From positions 1,015 through 38,869 of the forward strand of contig NZ_LYUZ01000024.1 in NCBI RefSeq assembly GCF_001679925.1: a DNA stretch of 37,855 bases. The letters are read 5' to 3'. The notes under the pieces were generated by a model. The model searched no databases, was not told the DNA's origin, and saw only the letters and a program-made list of their open reading frames with translations. This DNA is from Leisingera sp. JC1 (GTDB lineage: Bacteria; Pseudomonadota; Alphaproteobacteria; Rhodobacterales; Rhodobacteraceae). Positions 1 to 9,757 of the stretch are shown here, piece by piece; within the stretch, counting starts at the first letter, position 1; every line of letters begins with the position of its first letter. The position numbers were made by a program, and so were the translations under genes.

Positions 1-276
1 CAGCGCCTTGGCGCGGTCGATCGCCAGGTTTTCAGCGACGTCGACATACTGGCAGCCGCCGTAGTAACGGCGCCCCGGGTAGCCTTCGGCGTATTTGTTG
101 GTCAGCACCGAGCCTTGCGCTTCCATCACCGCGGCGGAGACGATGTTCTCGGACGCAATCAGCTCGATCTCGTCGCGCTGGCGGCCCAGTTCGGCAGTGA
201 TCGCGCCAAACAGTTCAGGATCGCGCTCAGAAAGCGCTTGGGTGAAAAAGCCGGTGTCACGGGTCGCTTCAGTCAT
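1..276 (-). CDS. glyA: Serine hydroxymethyltransferase, N-terminal part (gene runs off the window)
   Basis: PLP enzyme converting serine and tetrahydrofolate to glycine and methylene-THF, the main one-carbon entry point in the cytoplasm. Only the first 92 codons are present; the rest lies before base 1. The visible protein starts [19 protein letters not shown] and contains the hallmark stretches [10 protein letters not shown] (about residues 38-47) and [15 protein letters not shown] (about 61-75), which are diagnostic of GlyA. The ATG at 276 is chosen because the family N-terminus begins here. The gene is divergent from the NAD kinase at 446, and the 169-base gap holds a perfect palindrome at 313-326. 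Identification is firm; length and 3' end cannot be judged. Confidence 0.95.
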   Translation of the reverse strand, partial: MTEATRDTGFFTQALSERDPELFGAITAELGRQRDEIELIASENIVSAAVMEAQGSVLTNKYAEGYPGRRYYGGCQYVDVAENLAIDRAKAL

Positions 277-312
277 GGTGGCTCCGTTGGAGTAGGGATC
301 AGAATTGAGGGA

Positions 313-326
313 TTTCCTATAGGAAA
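313..326. promoter_or_regulatory. 14-bp perfect palindrome between glyA and nadK
   Basis: TTTCCTATAGGAAA is a perfect inverted repeat in the divergent glyA/nadK promoter region, 36 bases upstream of the glyA start. It could be an operator for either gene. I do not recognise the regulator. Confidence 0.35.
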
Positions 327-445
327 CATCCTTGCGCCGGAAGCCTGTAAAGCGACATTTCCCTGCGACAGAACGGCAACTATGGTCATCGGCGGAAAGC
401 TGTGATTGTTTCGGAACCAGATGCCTAATACCGGAAACAGGTTTC

Positions 446-1207
446 ATGAGTTTGAGAATCGCCTTTCTGGCCAGCGACGTTGATGTCGCACAGGATGCGC
501 TGGCTGAGCTGAGCCGCCGCTACGGCCATGTGCCCCCGGAGGAGGCCCAGGTGATCGTGGCGCTAGGCGGTGACGGCTTCATGCTTCGGACCCTGCATAC
601 CATGATCGATCACCCGGCGCCGGTTTACGGCATGAACCGCGGCACCGTCGGCTTCCTGATGAATGAGTACCGCGAGGACGGGCTGATCGAGCGGCTTGAG
701 GAAGCAGTGCAGGAGATCATCAACCCGCTGTCGATGACCGCAATGGACCGCCGCGGCGAGGTGCACAAGGCTCTGGCGATCAATGAGGTCTCGCTGCTGC
801 GCGCAGGCCCCCAAGCGGCGCGGCTCCGGATTTCGGTAGACGGAAGGGTGCGGATGGAGGAACTGGTCTGCGACGGCGCGCTGGTTTCCACCCCGGCGGG
901 CTCTACCGCCTATAACTACTCCGCCCATGGCCCGATCCTGCCGATCGGCTCCGATGTTCTGGCGTTGACCGCCATTGCTGCTTTCCGCCCGCGGCGCTGG
1001 CGAGGCGCGCTTTTGCCCAGCAATGCGATGGTGCGCTTTGACGTCCTGGAGGCGGACAAGCGCCCGGTGATGGCCGATGCCGACTCGATTTCGGTGGCCG
1101 ATATCGACTGGGTGGAGATCCGCACCGACACGCAATTCCGCCATAAAATACTGTTCGACCCAGGCCATGGGCTGGAAGAAAGACTGATTTCCGAACAGTT
1201 TACCTGA
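446..1207 (+). CDS. nadK: NAD kinase
   Basis: Phosphorylates NAD+ to NADP+ with ATP or polyphosphate in the cytoplasm. The 253-residue protein carries the family signature GGDGFML (residues 41-47, with Asp43 the catalytic residue of the GGDG motif), [12 protein letters not shown] in the substrate-binding region, and the C-terminal [17 protein letters not shown] block typical of bacterial PpnK. The frame stays open 38 codons upstream, but the start at 446 is preferred because the protein then begins [10 protein letters not shown] like its relatives, with GGAAACAGG just upstream. An 8-bp inverted repeat follows the stop. It is transcribed divergently from glyA. Confidence 0.95.
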   Translation: MSLRIAFLASDVDVAQDALAELSRRYGHVPPEEAQVIVALGGDGFMLRTLHTMIDHPAPVYGMNRGTVGFLMNEYREDGLIERLEEAVQEIINPLSMTAMDRRGEVHKALAINEVSLLRAGPQAARLRISVDGRVRMEELVCDGALVSTPAGSTAYNYSAHGPILPIGSDVLALTAIAAFRPRRWRGALLPSNAMVRFDVLEADKRPVMADADSISVADIDWVEIRTDTQFRHKILFDPGHGLEERLISEQFT

Positions 1208-1220
1208 TTGTTTAACGCGG

Positions 1221-1240
1221 GGTTCACGAGGCCGTGAACC
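1221..1240 (+). terminator. Hairpin after nadK, weak terminator candidate
   Basis: GGTTCACG (1221-1228) pairs exactly with CGTGAACC (1233-1240) across a 4-base loop, 13 bases past the nadK stop. No T-tract follows, so it may be a 3'-end stabiliser or Rho-assisted rather than an intrinsic terminator. Confidence 0.4.
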
Positions 1241-1266
1241 TCCCGGTAACCATTCTGTGCGAGGAT

Positions 1267-1275
1267 TTATCCACA
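1267..1275 (+). other. Perfect consensus DnaA box sequence, isolated
   Basis: TTATCCACA matches the canonical DnaA box exactly. I see no cluster of further boxes or AT-rich unwinding region nearby, so this is not an origin. It may be a lone DnaA titration or regulatory site, or chance. Confidence 0.3.
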
Positions 1276-1442
1276 GGCCGATGTTGTTGGCGTCGCCTGA
1301 GGCTGCAAAGCCGATGTGCCGGACCGGCGGTTTTGATGTGTTCCAGTTTTGTGATTGATGCCGGTCTGGCCCGGCACGCCTGCGCGAAGTCCGGCAGGCG
1401 GGAAATGCCGCGCTGGTAGTGAGTGTCTTGGGTCAGGAAGAA

Positions 1443-1472
1443 CCCCGGGGGCAGCTGAGGCTGCTCCCGGGG
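1443..1472 (-). terminator. 13-bp GC-rich hairpin downstream of the amidase
   Basis: CCCCGGGGGCAGC (1443-1455) pairs with GCTGCTCCCGGGG (1460-1472), with one G-T wobble and a TGAG loop. On the minus strand it lies 84 bases past the amidase stop and is followed by a broken pyrimidine run (GTTCTTCC). It is a likely transcription end for the amidase, though the T-tract is poor. Confidence 0.4.
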
Positions 1473-1556
1473 ACTGCATACTCTTTTGCGTAACTGGGAT
1501 GTGAGGGCAACCTTGCGGAAGCGCCCGAGGCCAGCACTCTGACGCCGGGCAGGCCG

Positions 1557-2999
1557 CTACACGACGCCAGCTGCCATCTTCGTCCACAGCGGCAGGCACA
1601 TGCGCCCGGCCCGGGCTTCAATTGCGGCGCAGGCATCTACCGCCAGATCCTCGCGCCAGCGCCGGGCGGCGATCTGCACGTTGATCGGCTGCGGCCCTTT
1701 GGGCAGTTCGGACAGCCGGGCAGGAACCGAGGCGGCAGGCAGGCCGAGGAAGTTCATCGCATATGAATAGACCGCGCAGCCCAGAACCTCATGCACGCCT
1801 GCCGCGCCTTCGGTATCACGGTCCGGCTTGAAGAAGGGCTGCGGCAGGAAGGGCGAGAGGACCAGCGGATACTCCTCCATGAACAGCGACCATTCCCGCG
1901 CATAGTGGGTCCGCTTGGCCATCATTTGCAGCAGTTCGTCCCCGGCAAAGGGCGGGAACTCCTGGAAATAGACCGCAAAGATATCGCGCACGGTCTGCGA
2001 CCCGGCGGCGTCCACATCGCCTTTCATCAGCCCATAGATCTCACCCATCAGCGCGCGGTAGCCGGTGCGCCCGGCGTCGAACACGTTTGGTGGCTCAACC
2101 TCCTCGACGTGGTAACCGGCATCAGTCAAGGCATCGCGGGCAAACTCCAGCGCCGCCTCGACTTCGGGATGCAGGTCGTAGCCATGGGTGTTCTTGGTAT
2201 AGGCCACCTTGATCGGGCCATCCAATGCGGCGCCGCGCCAGGGCATCGGCACATGGAAGGGGTCGCGGGGATCGGCGGCAATCAGTGCGGGCATCGACAG
2301 GTGCAGGTCCTCTGCCGAGCGGGTGATCAGCCCCTGCACCGACATCAGCTGCGCCAGCAGCCCGCGCTCCGCCGTCTGGCTGGGATTCCAGGCGGGCACC
2401 CGGCCCAGGCCCGGCTTGACGGTCACCGCGCCATTGGCGGCGGCGGGGAAGCGCAAGCTGCCGCCGATATCATTGCCATGGGCCAGCGCGCCGATCCCGG
2501 CCATCACCGCCGCCCCCGCGCCGCCGGAGGAGCCGCCGGGTGAGATGTGCCGGCCCCAGGGGTTACGGGTGCGGCCAAACAGCGGGTTGTCGGTATCGGC
2601 GCGGAACGAAAACTCCGGCGTGTTGGTGCGCCCGATCACCACCGCGCCGGCCTTGTGCAGGTTCTCCACCACAGGGGCGTCTGCCGGGGCAATCAGGTCC
2701 TTCAGCGCGGTGACGCCGTTGGAGGTGGCGTGGCCCTTCTGGTCGATATTGATCTTGATGGTGACCGGCACCCCGTGCAGCGGTCCGGGTGCCGCGCCGT
2801 CTGCGCGGGCCTTGTCCAGAGCCAGCGCGCGCTCCAGCGCCTCGGTGCTCAGGTTCTCGACCACTGCATTAAGGACGGGGTTCACTGCGTTCATCCGGTC
2901 GATGGAGGCCTGGACCGCGGTTTCCGCGCTCAGGTCGCCCGCGCGGGTAAGTTTCGTCAGTTCCGTGGCGCTCAGGCGCCAAATGTCGGTCGTTGCCAT
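1557..2999 (-). CDS. Amidase signature family hydrolase
   Basis: Ser-cisSer-Lys amidase, 480 residues, the usual family length. The amidase triad is visible: Lys in GVPVTIKINIDQKG, the cis-Ser in PGGSSGGAGAAVMAG and the nucleophilic Ser in DIGGSLRFPAAANG. It hydrolyses a carboxamide or aryl/alkyl amide. No gatC or gatB neighbour is present, and the sequence is not clearly GatA, so a catabolic amidase is more likely than tRNA-dependent amidotransfer. The frame extends 16 codons upstream, but the ATG at 2999 gives MATTDIWRLSATELT, the usual amidase start. The cofactor-free cytoplasmic role is inferred from the family, and the substrate is unknown. It stands alone between nadK and prpE. Confidence 0.88.
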   Translation of the reverse strand: MATTDIWRLSATELTKLTRAGDLSAETAVQASIDRMNAVNPVLNAVVENLSTEALERALALDKARADGAAPGPLHGVPVTIKINIDQKGHATSNGVTALKDLIAPADAPVVENLHKAGAVVIGRTNTPEFSFRADTDNPLFGRTRNPWGRHISPGGSSGGAGAAVMAGIGALAHGNDIGGSLRFPAAANGAVTVKPGLGRVPAWNPSQTAERGLLAQLMSVQGLITRSAEDLHLSMPALIAADPRDPFHVPMPWRGAALDGPIKVAYTKNTHGYDLHPEVEAALEFARDALTDAGYHVEEVEPPNVFDAGRTGYRALMGEIYGLMKGDVDAAGSQTVRDIFAVYFQEFPPFAGDELLQMMAKRTHYAREWSLFMEEYPLVLSPFLPQPFFKPDRDTEGAAGVHEVLGCAVYSYAMNFLGLPAASVPARLSELPKGPQPINVQIAARRWREDLAVDACAAIEARAGRMCLPLWTKMAAGVV

Positions 3000-3060
3000 G
3001 CACAAGCCTCCCTGGCTGCAGCCTAGGCGGGCTGGGCGGAGTTGCAAGCAAAACCAGACG

Positions 3061-3090
3061 GAAAACAGGCTCCGCCAACAGGCGGAGCCT
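3061..3090 (-). terminator. Rho-independent terminator of prpE
   Basis: On the minus strand GGCTCCGCC pairs with GGCGGAGCC around a 4-base loop (10-bp stem, 3067-3076 with 3081-3090) and is followed by TGTTTTCC. It is the distal part of a multi-hairpin element that begins 6 bases after the prpE stop. Confidence 0.65.
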
Positions 3091-3136
3091 TCAAAATCCT
3101 CGCAGGATTTTTGGCCGTTTCCTGTGCCGGGAAACG
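3067..3136. repeat. Composite hairpin repeat, copy 1
   Basis: Three consecutive hairpins: 3067-3090 (10-bp stem), 3093-3111 (AAAATCCT, loop CGC, AGGATTTT), and 3116-3136 (CGTTTCCTG, loop TGC, CGGGAAACG with one wobble). The last two hairpins recur at about 78 percent identity over 46 bases in copy 2 at 32531-32576, again directly after the stop of a minus-strand gene. Confidence 0.7.
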
Positions 3137-3142
3137 CGCGCG

Positions 3143-5032
3143 TTACTTGGCGTAGCCGATGCTCTGAAGCGCCACGGTGATCTCGTCAAGGATTGCCGGA
3201 TCATCGATGGTTGCGGGCATCTTCCACGGAGTCCCGTCGGCGATGTTCACCATGGTGCCGCGCAGGATCTTGCCGGAGCGGGTCTTGGGCAGGCGGTCGA
3301 CCACAACCGCCAGCTTGAAGGCTGCCACAGGTCCGATTTTTTCGCGCACCAGTTTCACCACCTCGGACACCACTTCCGCGTTGTCGCGGTCGGCGCCAGC
3401 GTTGAGGCAAAGGAAGCCCACTGGCATCTGCCCCTTGAGGCTGTCCGCCACGCCAATGACTGCGCATTCGGCGACATCCGGGTGGCCTGCCAGAACTTCC
3501 TCCATGCCGCCGGTCGAGAGGCGGTGCCCGGCCACGTTGATCACGTCATCGGTGCGCGCCATGATGTAGAGGTATCCGTCCTCGTCCTTCATCCCCGCAT
3601 CGCCGGTCTCGTAGTAGCCGGGGAAGGTGGTCAGGTAGCTCTTTTTGAAGCGGTCTTCGGCGTTCCAGAGGGTCGGCAGGGTGCCCGGCGGCAGCGGCAG
3701 TTTCACCGCAATCGCGCCCAGCTCGCCCGGCGCAACCGGGTTGCCGCCTTCGTCCAGGATGTCCACTTCATAACCGGGCATCGGCACCGCAGGCGAGCCG
3801 AGTTTCGTCGGCAGTTCCTCGATACCCAGCGGGTTCGCTGCAATCGACCAGCCGGTCTCTGTCTGCCACCAGTGGTCAACCACCGGCACCTTCAGCTGCT
3901 CCTGCGCCCAGGTGATGGTATCAGGGTCCGCGCGCTCACCGGCCAGGTAAACTTGTTTGAGGCAGCTCAGGTCATATTTCTTGACGAATTCGCCCTTCGG
4001 GTCTTCCCGCTTCACCGCGCGGAAGGCGGTGGGGGCGGTGAAGAAGCTCTTGACGTTGTGTTCGGAAATCACCCGCCAGAAGGTGCCCGCATCCGGTGTG
4101 CCAACCGGCTTCCCCTCGAACACGATGGTGGTGTTGCCGTGGATGAGCGGTGCGTAGCAGATATAGCTGTGGCCCACGACCCAGCCCACATCGGAGGCCG
4201 CCCAAAACACATCGCCGGGGTCGACGTTGTAGATGTTCTTCATGGTCCAATTGAGCGCCACCAGCTGGCCCGCGGTGTGGCGGATCACCCCCTTGGGCTG
4301 GCCGGTGGTGCCGGAGGTGTAGAGGATATAGGACGGGTGGTTGCCTTCGACCGGCACACATTCAGCAGGCTCCACGCCGTACTGGAAGCCGTGCCAGTTC
4401 ACGTCACGGCCCGGGATCAGTTCCGCCACTTCCTGCTCGCGCTGGAAGATCACGCAGAAGTCTGGTTTGTGGCTGGCAAGCTCGATGGCACCGTCCAACA
4501 GCGGCTTGTAATGCACGATCCGGCCTGGTTCGATGCCGCAGGAGGCGGCGATGATCGCCTTCGGCTTGGCGTCGTCGATCCGCACCGCCAGCTCGTTGGA
4601 GGCAAAGCCGCCGAACACCACAGAATGCACCGCGCCGATGCGCGCGCAGGCCAGCATCGCCTCCAGCGCCTCGGGGATCATCGGCATGTAGATGATGACC
4701 CGGTCGCCTTTCTCCACGCCCTTGGCGCGCAGGGCGCCGGCCAGGTTGGCGACGCGGTTGCGCAGCTCGACATAGGAGATTTCACGCTTGGTTTGGGTGA
4801 CCGGGCTGTCGTAAATGATAGCGGTCTGCTCGCCGCGGCCCTGTTCGACGTGGCGGTCAACGGCGTTGTAGCATGTATTCACCTTGGCATCGGCAAACCA
4901 CTCGTAAAGGCCTTCGCCCTTGTCAAACAGCGCTTGCTTCGGGGCCTCGTCCCAGCTGATCGACTGGGCGGCCTCCATCCAGAAACCTTCCGGATCCTGT
5001 TTCCAGGCGGCGTAAATATCCTGATATCCCAT
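3143..5032 (-). CDS. prpE: Propionyl-CoA synthetase (PrpE-type acyl-CoA synthetase)
   Basis: ATP-dependent acyl-CoA ligase of the ANL superfamily, forming propionyl-CoA via an acyl-adenylate; 629 residues. Visible motifs are the AMP-binding P-loop YTSGTTGQPKG, WWQTETGWS, the YYETGDAG hinge region, and the C-terminal KTRSGKILRG whose Lys is the usual acetylation-controlled residue. The N-terminus MGYQDIYAAWKQDPEGFW and the RHTAGQLVALNWTMK block resemble PrpE/ACSS3 more than acetyl-CoA synthetase. The start at 5032 is preferred over an in-frame ATG 9 bases upstream because the GGAGGAG ribosome site would sit too close to that one. TTTGCAAA motifs upstream fit regulation by propionyl-CoA-type regulators. 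A minor acetate activity is possible. Confidence 0.9.
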   Translation of the reverse strand: MGYQDIYAAWKQDPEGFWMEAAQSISWDEAPKQALFDKGEGLYEWFADAKVNTCYNAVDRHVEQGRGEQTAIIYDSPVTQTKREISYVELRNRVANLAGALRAKGVEKGDRVIIYMPMIPEALEAMLACARIGAVHSVVFGGFASNELAVRIDDAKPKAIIAASCGIEPGRIVHYKPLLDGAIELASHKPDFCVIFQREQEVAELIPGRDVNWHGFQYGVEPAECVPVEGNHPSYILYTSGTTGQPKGVIRHTAGQLVALNWTMKNIYNVDPGDVFWAASDVGWVVGHSYICYAPLIHGNTTIVFEGKPVGTPDAGTFWRVISEHNVKSFFTAPTAFRAVKREDPKGEFVKKYDLSCLKQVYLAGERADPDTITWAQEQLKVPVVDHWWQTETGWSIAANPLGIEELPTKLGSPAVPMPGYEVDILDEGGNPVAPGELGAIAVKLPLPPGTLPTLWNAEDRFKKSYLTTFPGYYETGDAGMKDEDGYLYIMARTDDVINVAGHRLSTGGMEEVLAGHPDVAECAVIGVADSLKGQMPVGFLCLNAGADRDNAEVVSEVVKLVREKIGPVAAFKLAVVVDRLPKTRSGKILRGTMVNIADGTPWKMPATIDDPAILDEITVALQSIGYAK

Positions 5033-5195
5033 GGTGTTCATCTCCTCCTGCCAATTGCGTAGGCGACTAAGCGGCGGCCGGGCAAGTTTTGCCGCATCTT
5101 CACGCAAGGTTCGTCAAGAAATTTACAGGTTTTGCCCGGATTTGCGCGGATGATTTACCGGATTTACAAGGCCGGGCGGGTTTGCACTCCGGCCG

Positions 5196-5263
5196 CTTTG
5201 CAAAGTGGTGTTTGCTGCAGAATATTCCGGAAAAGCCCGAAAAGTTTGCAAACTTGCAAATTT
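5196..5263 (-). promoter_or_regulatory. TTTGCAAA motif cluster upstream of prpE, PccR/ScfR-like operator candidate
   Basis: CTTTGCAAAG (5196-5205) and AAGTTTGCAAACTT (5242-5255) are perfect palindromes sharing the TTTGCAAA core. The second is immediately extended by another TTGCAAA (5254-5260). From memory, PccR of Rhodobacter sphaeroides, a short-chain acyl-CoA responsive regulator, binds paired TTTGCAAA motifs upstream of propionyl-CoA genes. The sites lie 164-231 bases upstream of the prpE start, within the only non-coding gap before it. Spacing differs from the published paired motif, so the assignment is inference. Confidence 0.55.
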
Positions 5264-5295
5264 GGGCGCGGCGCACTCGGGCGTGCCGCCGGGAA

Positions 5296-5688
5296 TCACC
5301 CGTCTGAGGATTTTGCGTAGCGGGGCAGGCTGTCTTTCAGCTCCAGCCAGCTCACATGGTCGGAATGGAACACATGGAACCTGGGCGGCATCTGGCTGGG
5401 GCTTTCCAGCGTCGAGGTATACAGGTGGATGTTCACCGGATCGCGGGCCGTGCGGTAGGCCATCTGGGTGCCGCAGGTGCTGCAGAACAGACGTTCGACG
5501 CCTTCCGATGAGTTGTAGATTTTGGGGTCCGCTCCAGACCAGTCCACCGCCTCATGCGGCAACCCGAAAAACGCGGTGACTGGTGCCGCGCAGTTACGGC
5601 GGCAGTCGGCACAGTGGCAATAGCAGCTCCAGGCGGCTTCGGCCTGGCTCTCCCAATGCACTGCGCCGCAGTGGCAATGCCCTCTCAT
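5296..5688 (-). CDS. GFA/CENP-V family zinc protein
   Basis: Small 130-residue protein of the Gfa-like (glutathione-dependent formaldehyde-activating) fold. Its zinc ligands are all visible: CHC near the N-terminus (Cys5, Cys7), CHCADC (Cys24, Cys26, Cys29), and FCSTCGTQM (Cys69, Cys72). Family members outside true Gfa have no proven reaction, so the function is left open; binding of glutathione adducts is a possibility. It lies 48 bases downstream of maeB on the same strand and may be co-transcribed with it. The length is normal for the family. Confidence 0.85.
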   Translation of the reverse strand: MRGHCHCGAVHWESQAEAAWSCYCHCADCRRNCAAPVTAFFGLPHEAVDWSGADPKIYNSSEGVERLFCSTCGTQMAYRTARDPVNIHLYTSTLESPSQMPPRFHVFHSDHVSWLELKDSLPRYAKSSDG

Positions 5689-5736
5689 ATCCGGCCTCCC
5701 TGACTGGGCGGCCGGCGGTAATGCTGGGCCGCGCCG

Positions 5737-8010
<2,274 letters not shown>

Positions 8011-8173
8011 CTGGCGCTCCTCGGAAAGGGTATTGTTTAGCGTTAAACCATTTTTTCTGCCGGAAACATAGCCCAAACTGACGCAAACGGACGCGGCGGC
8101 AGCACAGGCGGCGGGTTCTTGCATATACCTTGCCGCAGGGTCACTGTCCTGCCAACAGATCAGGGAGTGAAAA

Positions 8174-9259
8174 ATGAGCGAAACAATCGCCGAGATCCGC
8201 CTGCCGACGGATGAGCTGCGCAACGATATTCCGTTTTATACCAAGGTTTTGGGTATGAAGATGGACATGATCTACCCGGCGGATGATCCGCGCACCGCGG
8301 TGTTTTCCGGCCACGGGCTGCGGCTGCGGGTTGAGAAAGGCGCAGAGGAATCCCCCGGCACTATCCGCATTCTGACTGAAGATCCTGATGGATTTGCCGA
8401 AGGACAGCGCCGCCTGACTGCGCCCAACGGAACGGAAATCGAGATCGAGGAGCGCCACCCGCCGATGGTGATGCCGGAAACGGTGCACAGCTTCGTGGTC
8501 CGCCGCCTCAAGGATCAGGCCCCCTGGATCATCGGCCGCGCGGGTATGCATTACCGCGACCTGGTGCCGGACCGGCTGGGCGGGTCGATCATCGCCAGCC
8601 ACATCCGCATTCCCGATGGAGGCCCGGTCCCGGATATGGTGCATTTCCACCGCGTCGGCTTTCAGCTGATCTTCTGCATCCACGGCTGGGTCGATGTGGT
8701 CTATGAGGATCAGGGCGAGAAGATGCGTCTGACGGCGGGCGACTGCTTTATCCAGCCGCCGGAAATCCGCCACCGGGTGCTGGAGGCCAGCGACAACGTG
8801 CAGGTGATCGAGATCGGCGTCCCGGCAGAGCATGTGACCGAGATCGACCACCAGATGACACTGCCGACACCTCACCACCGGCCCGAACGGGAATGGCAGG
8901 GCCAGCGGTTTGTCTATAACAAGGCGGAAGGCGCCGCGTGGGGTCTGTTCCGCCTGCCGGGCTATATCTGCCGCGACACCACGATTGCGGCAAACACGAA
9001 GGGCGTCGCAGGCGTGCAGGTGGTGCGCCGGGGCGACGGCGATCCGCAATGGGCGGCGCATGACACCGACATCCACTTTACCTTCGTGATGAACGGCGAA
9101 GTGACGCTGGAAGGGGAAGGCCGCGAGCCTTACCAGCTGGAGCAGGGCGACGCCTTCGTGATCCCGCCAGGCATGAAAACCCGCCTCAGCGCGCCGTCGG
9201 ACGATGTGGAATTGCTGGAAGTGACGCTGCCGGGAGTGTTCAACACCACGCTGGGTTGA
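8174..9259 (+). CDS. VOC-like plus double-cupin fusion protein
   Basis: A 361-residue protein with three small metal-binding-type folds. Residues about 1-95 look like one glyoxalase/VOC half (LRNDIPFYTKVLGMKMDM, then GTEIEIEERH). About 150-220 is a cupin with VHFHRVGFQ (His157, His159), GDCFIQPPEIRHRV (His200). About 265-355 is a second cupin (HDTDIHFTFVMNGEV, QGDAFVIPPGMKTRL). A GGGAGTG ribosome site precedes the ATG. The substrate is unknown; a dioxygenase, isomerase or sensor-like role are all possible. It is a monocistronic gene divergent from maeB. No signal peptide or membrane segment is seen, so it is probably cytoplasmic. Confidence 0.8.
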   Translation: MSETIAEIRLPTDELRNDIPFYTKVLGMKMDMIYPADDPRTAVFSGHGLRLRVEKGAEESPGTIRILTEDPDGFAEGQRRLTAPNGTEIEIEERHPPMVMPETVHSFVVRRLKDQAPWIIGRAGMHYRDLVPDRLGGSIIASHIRIPDGGPVPDMVHFHRVGFQLIFCIHGWVDVVYEDQGEKMRLTAGDCFIQPPEIRHRVLEASDNVQVIEIGVPAEHVTEIDHQMTLPTPHHRPEREWQGQRFVYNKAEGAAWGLFRLPGYICRDTTIAANTKGVAGVQVVRRGDGDPQWAAHDTDIHFTFVMNGEVTLEGEGREPYQLEQGDAFVIPPGMKTRLSAPSDDVELLEVTLPGVFNTTLG

Positions 9260-9331
9260 ACTCAAACCAGAGCAAAGAACTGCACTGGGGGGCTTCCGCT
9301 CTCCAGAACAATTCAGCTATCCTGCGGCATC

Positions 9332-9347
9332 TTGACCAAATGATCAA
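9332..9347 (+). promoter_or_regulatory. RutR-like operator upstream of cdd
   Basis: TTGACCAAATGATCAA differs by one base from the E. coli RutR consensus TTGACCA-N2-TGGTCAA. It lies 17 bases before the cdd start. A weak -10-like TATCCT at 9318-9323 would put the transcription start inside the site, which fits repression. A second copy precedes upp at 12269. Confidence 0.6.
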
Positions 9348-9364
9348 AAAAACGGGGAATCGCC

Positions 9365-9757
9365 ATGAGCCTCAAAGCCGCCGCTGCCGCTGTCCGTGAA
9401 AACGCCCACGCGCCTTATTCCAACTTCAAGGTCGGCGCCGCTGTCCGCTCCTCCTCCGGCCAGATCTATGTGGGCTGCAATGTCGAAAACGTCGCCTATC
9501 CCGAAGGTACATGTGCCGAGGCTGGCGCCATCGCCTCCATGGTGGCTGCGGGGGAGAAAGAACTGGCCGAGGTCTATGTGATCGCCGATTGCCCCACGCC
9601 GATTACGCCCTGCGGCGGTTGCCGCCAGAAGATCAAGGAATTTGCCAGCGGAGACGCCAAGGTCATCATGGCCACCACAGATGGCGACGAGCAGGAAACC
9701 ACCATCGGCGCTCTGCTGCCTGGGGCCTTCGACGCGGACCATATGGAGCGCAGCTGA
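9365..9757 (+). CDS. cdd: Cytidine deaminase
   Basis: Zinc hydrolase converting cytidine or deoxycytidine to uridine or deoxyuridine; 130 residues, the short tetrameric type. Zinc and catalytic residues are visible in NVENVAYPEGTCAEAGAI (Cys50, Glu52) and PCGGCRQKI (Cys83, Cys86). It is the first gene of a nucleoside salvage operon: its TGA overlaps the ATG of deoA by one base (TGATG), implying translational coupling. A RutR-like site sits in its leader, so it is probably induced by pyrimidine bases. Confidence 0.96.
   Translation: MSLKAAAAAVRENAHAPYSNFKVGAAVRSSSGQIYVGCNVENVAYPEGTCAEAGAIASMVAAGEKELAEVYVIADCPTPITPCGGCRQKIKEFASGDAKVIMATTDGDEQETTIGALLPGAFDADHMERS

Larger units (their letters stand above)
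1208..1556. other. Intergenic region with two hairpins and one DnaA-box sequence
   Basis: This is the only gap longer than 300 bases. Reading frames inside it are short and have no recognisable protein features. It contains an 8-bp hairpin just after nadK, a perfect TTATCCACA at 1267-1275, and a 13-bp GC-rich hairpin at 1443-1472. Nothing else is supported. Confidence 0.6.

Noticed and set aside
1234-1419. Small open frame in the nadK-amidase gap
   Set aside because: No ribosome site and no recognisable features; it overlaps the hairpin and DnaA-box sequence.
1221-1472. Replication origin suggested by a DnaA box and hairpins
   Set aside because: Only one box, no AT-rich unwinding element, and no dnaA, parA or hemE-type neighbours.
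2993-5062. Long plus-strand open frame antisense to prpE
   Set aside because: It mirrors prpE in a GC-rich genome, is rich in His/Arg/Gly with no recognisable domain, and the minus-strand protein is complete and well conserved.
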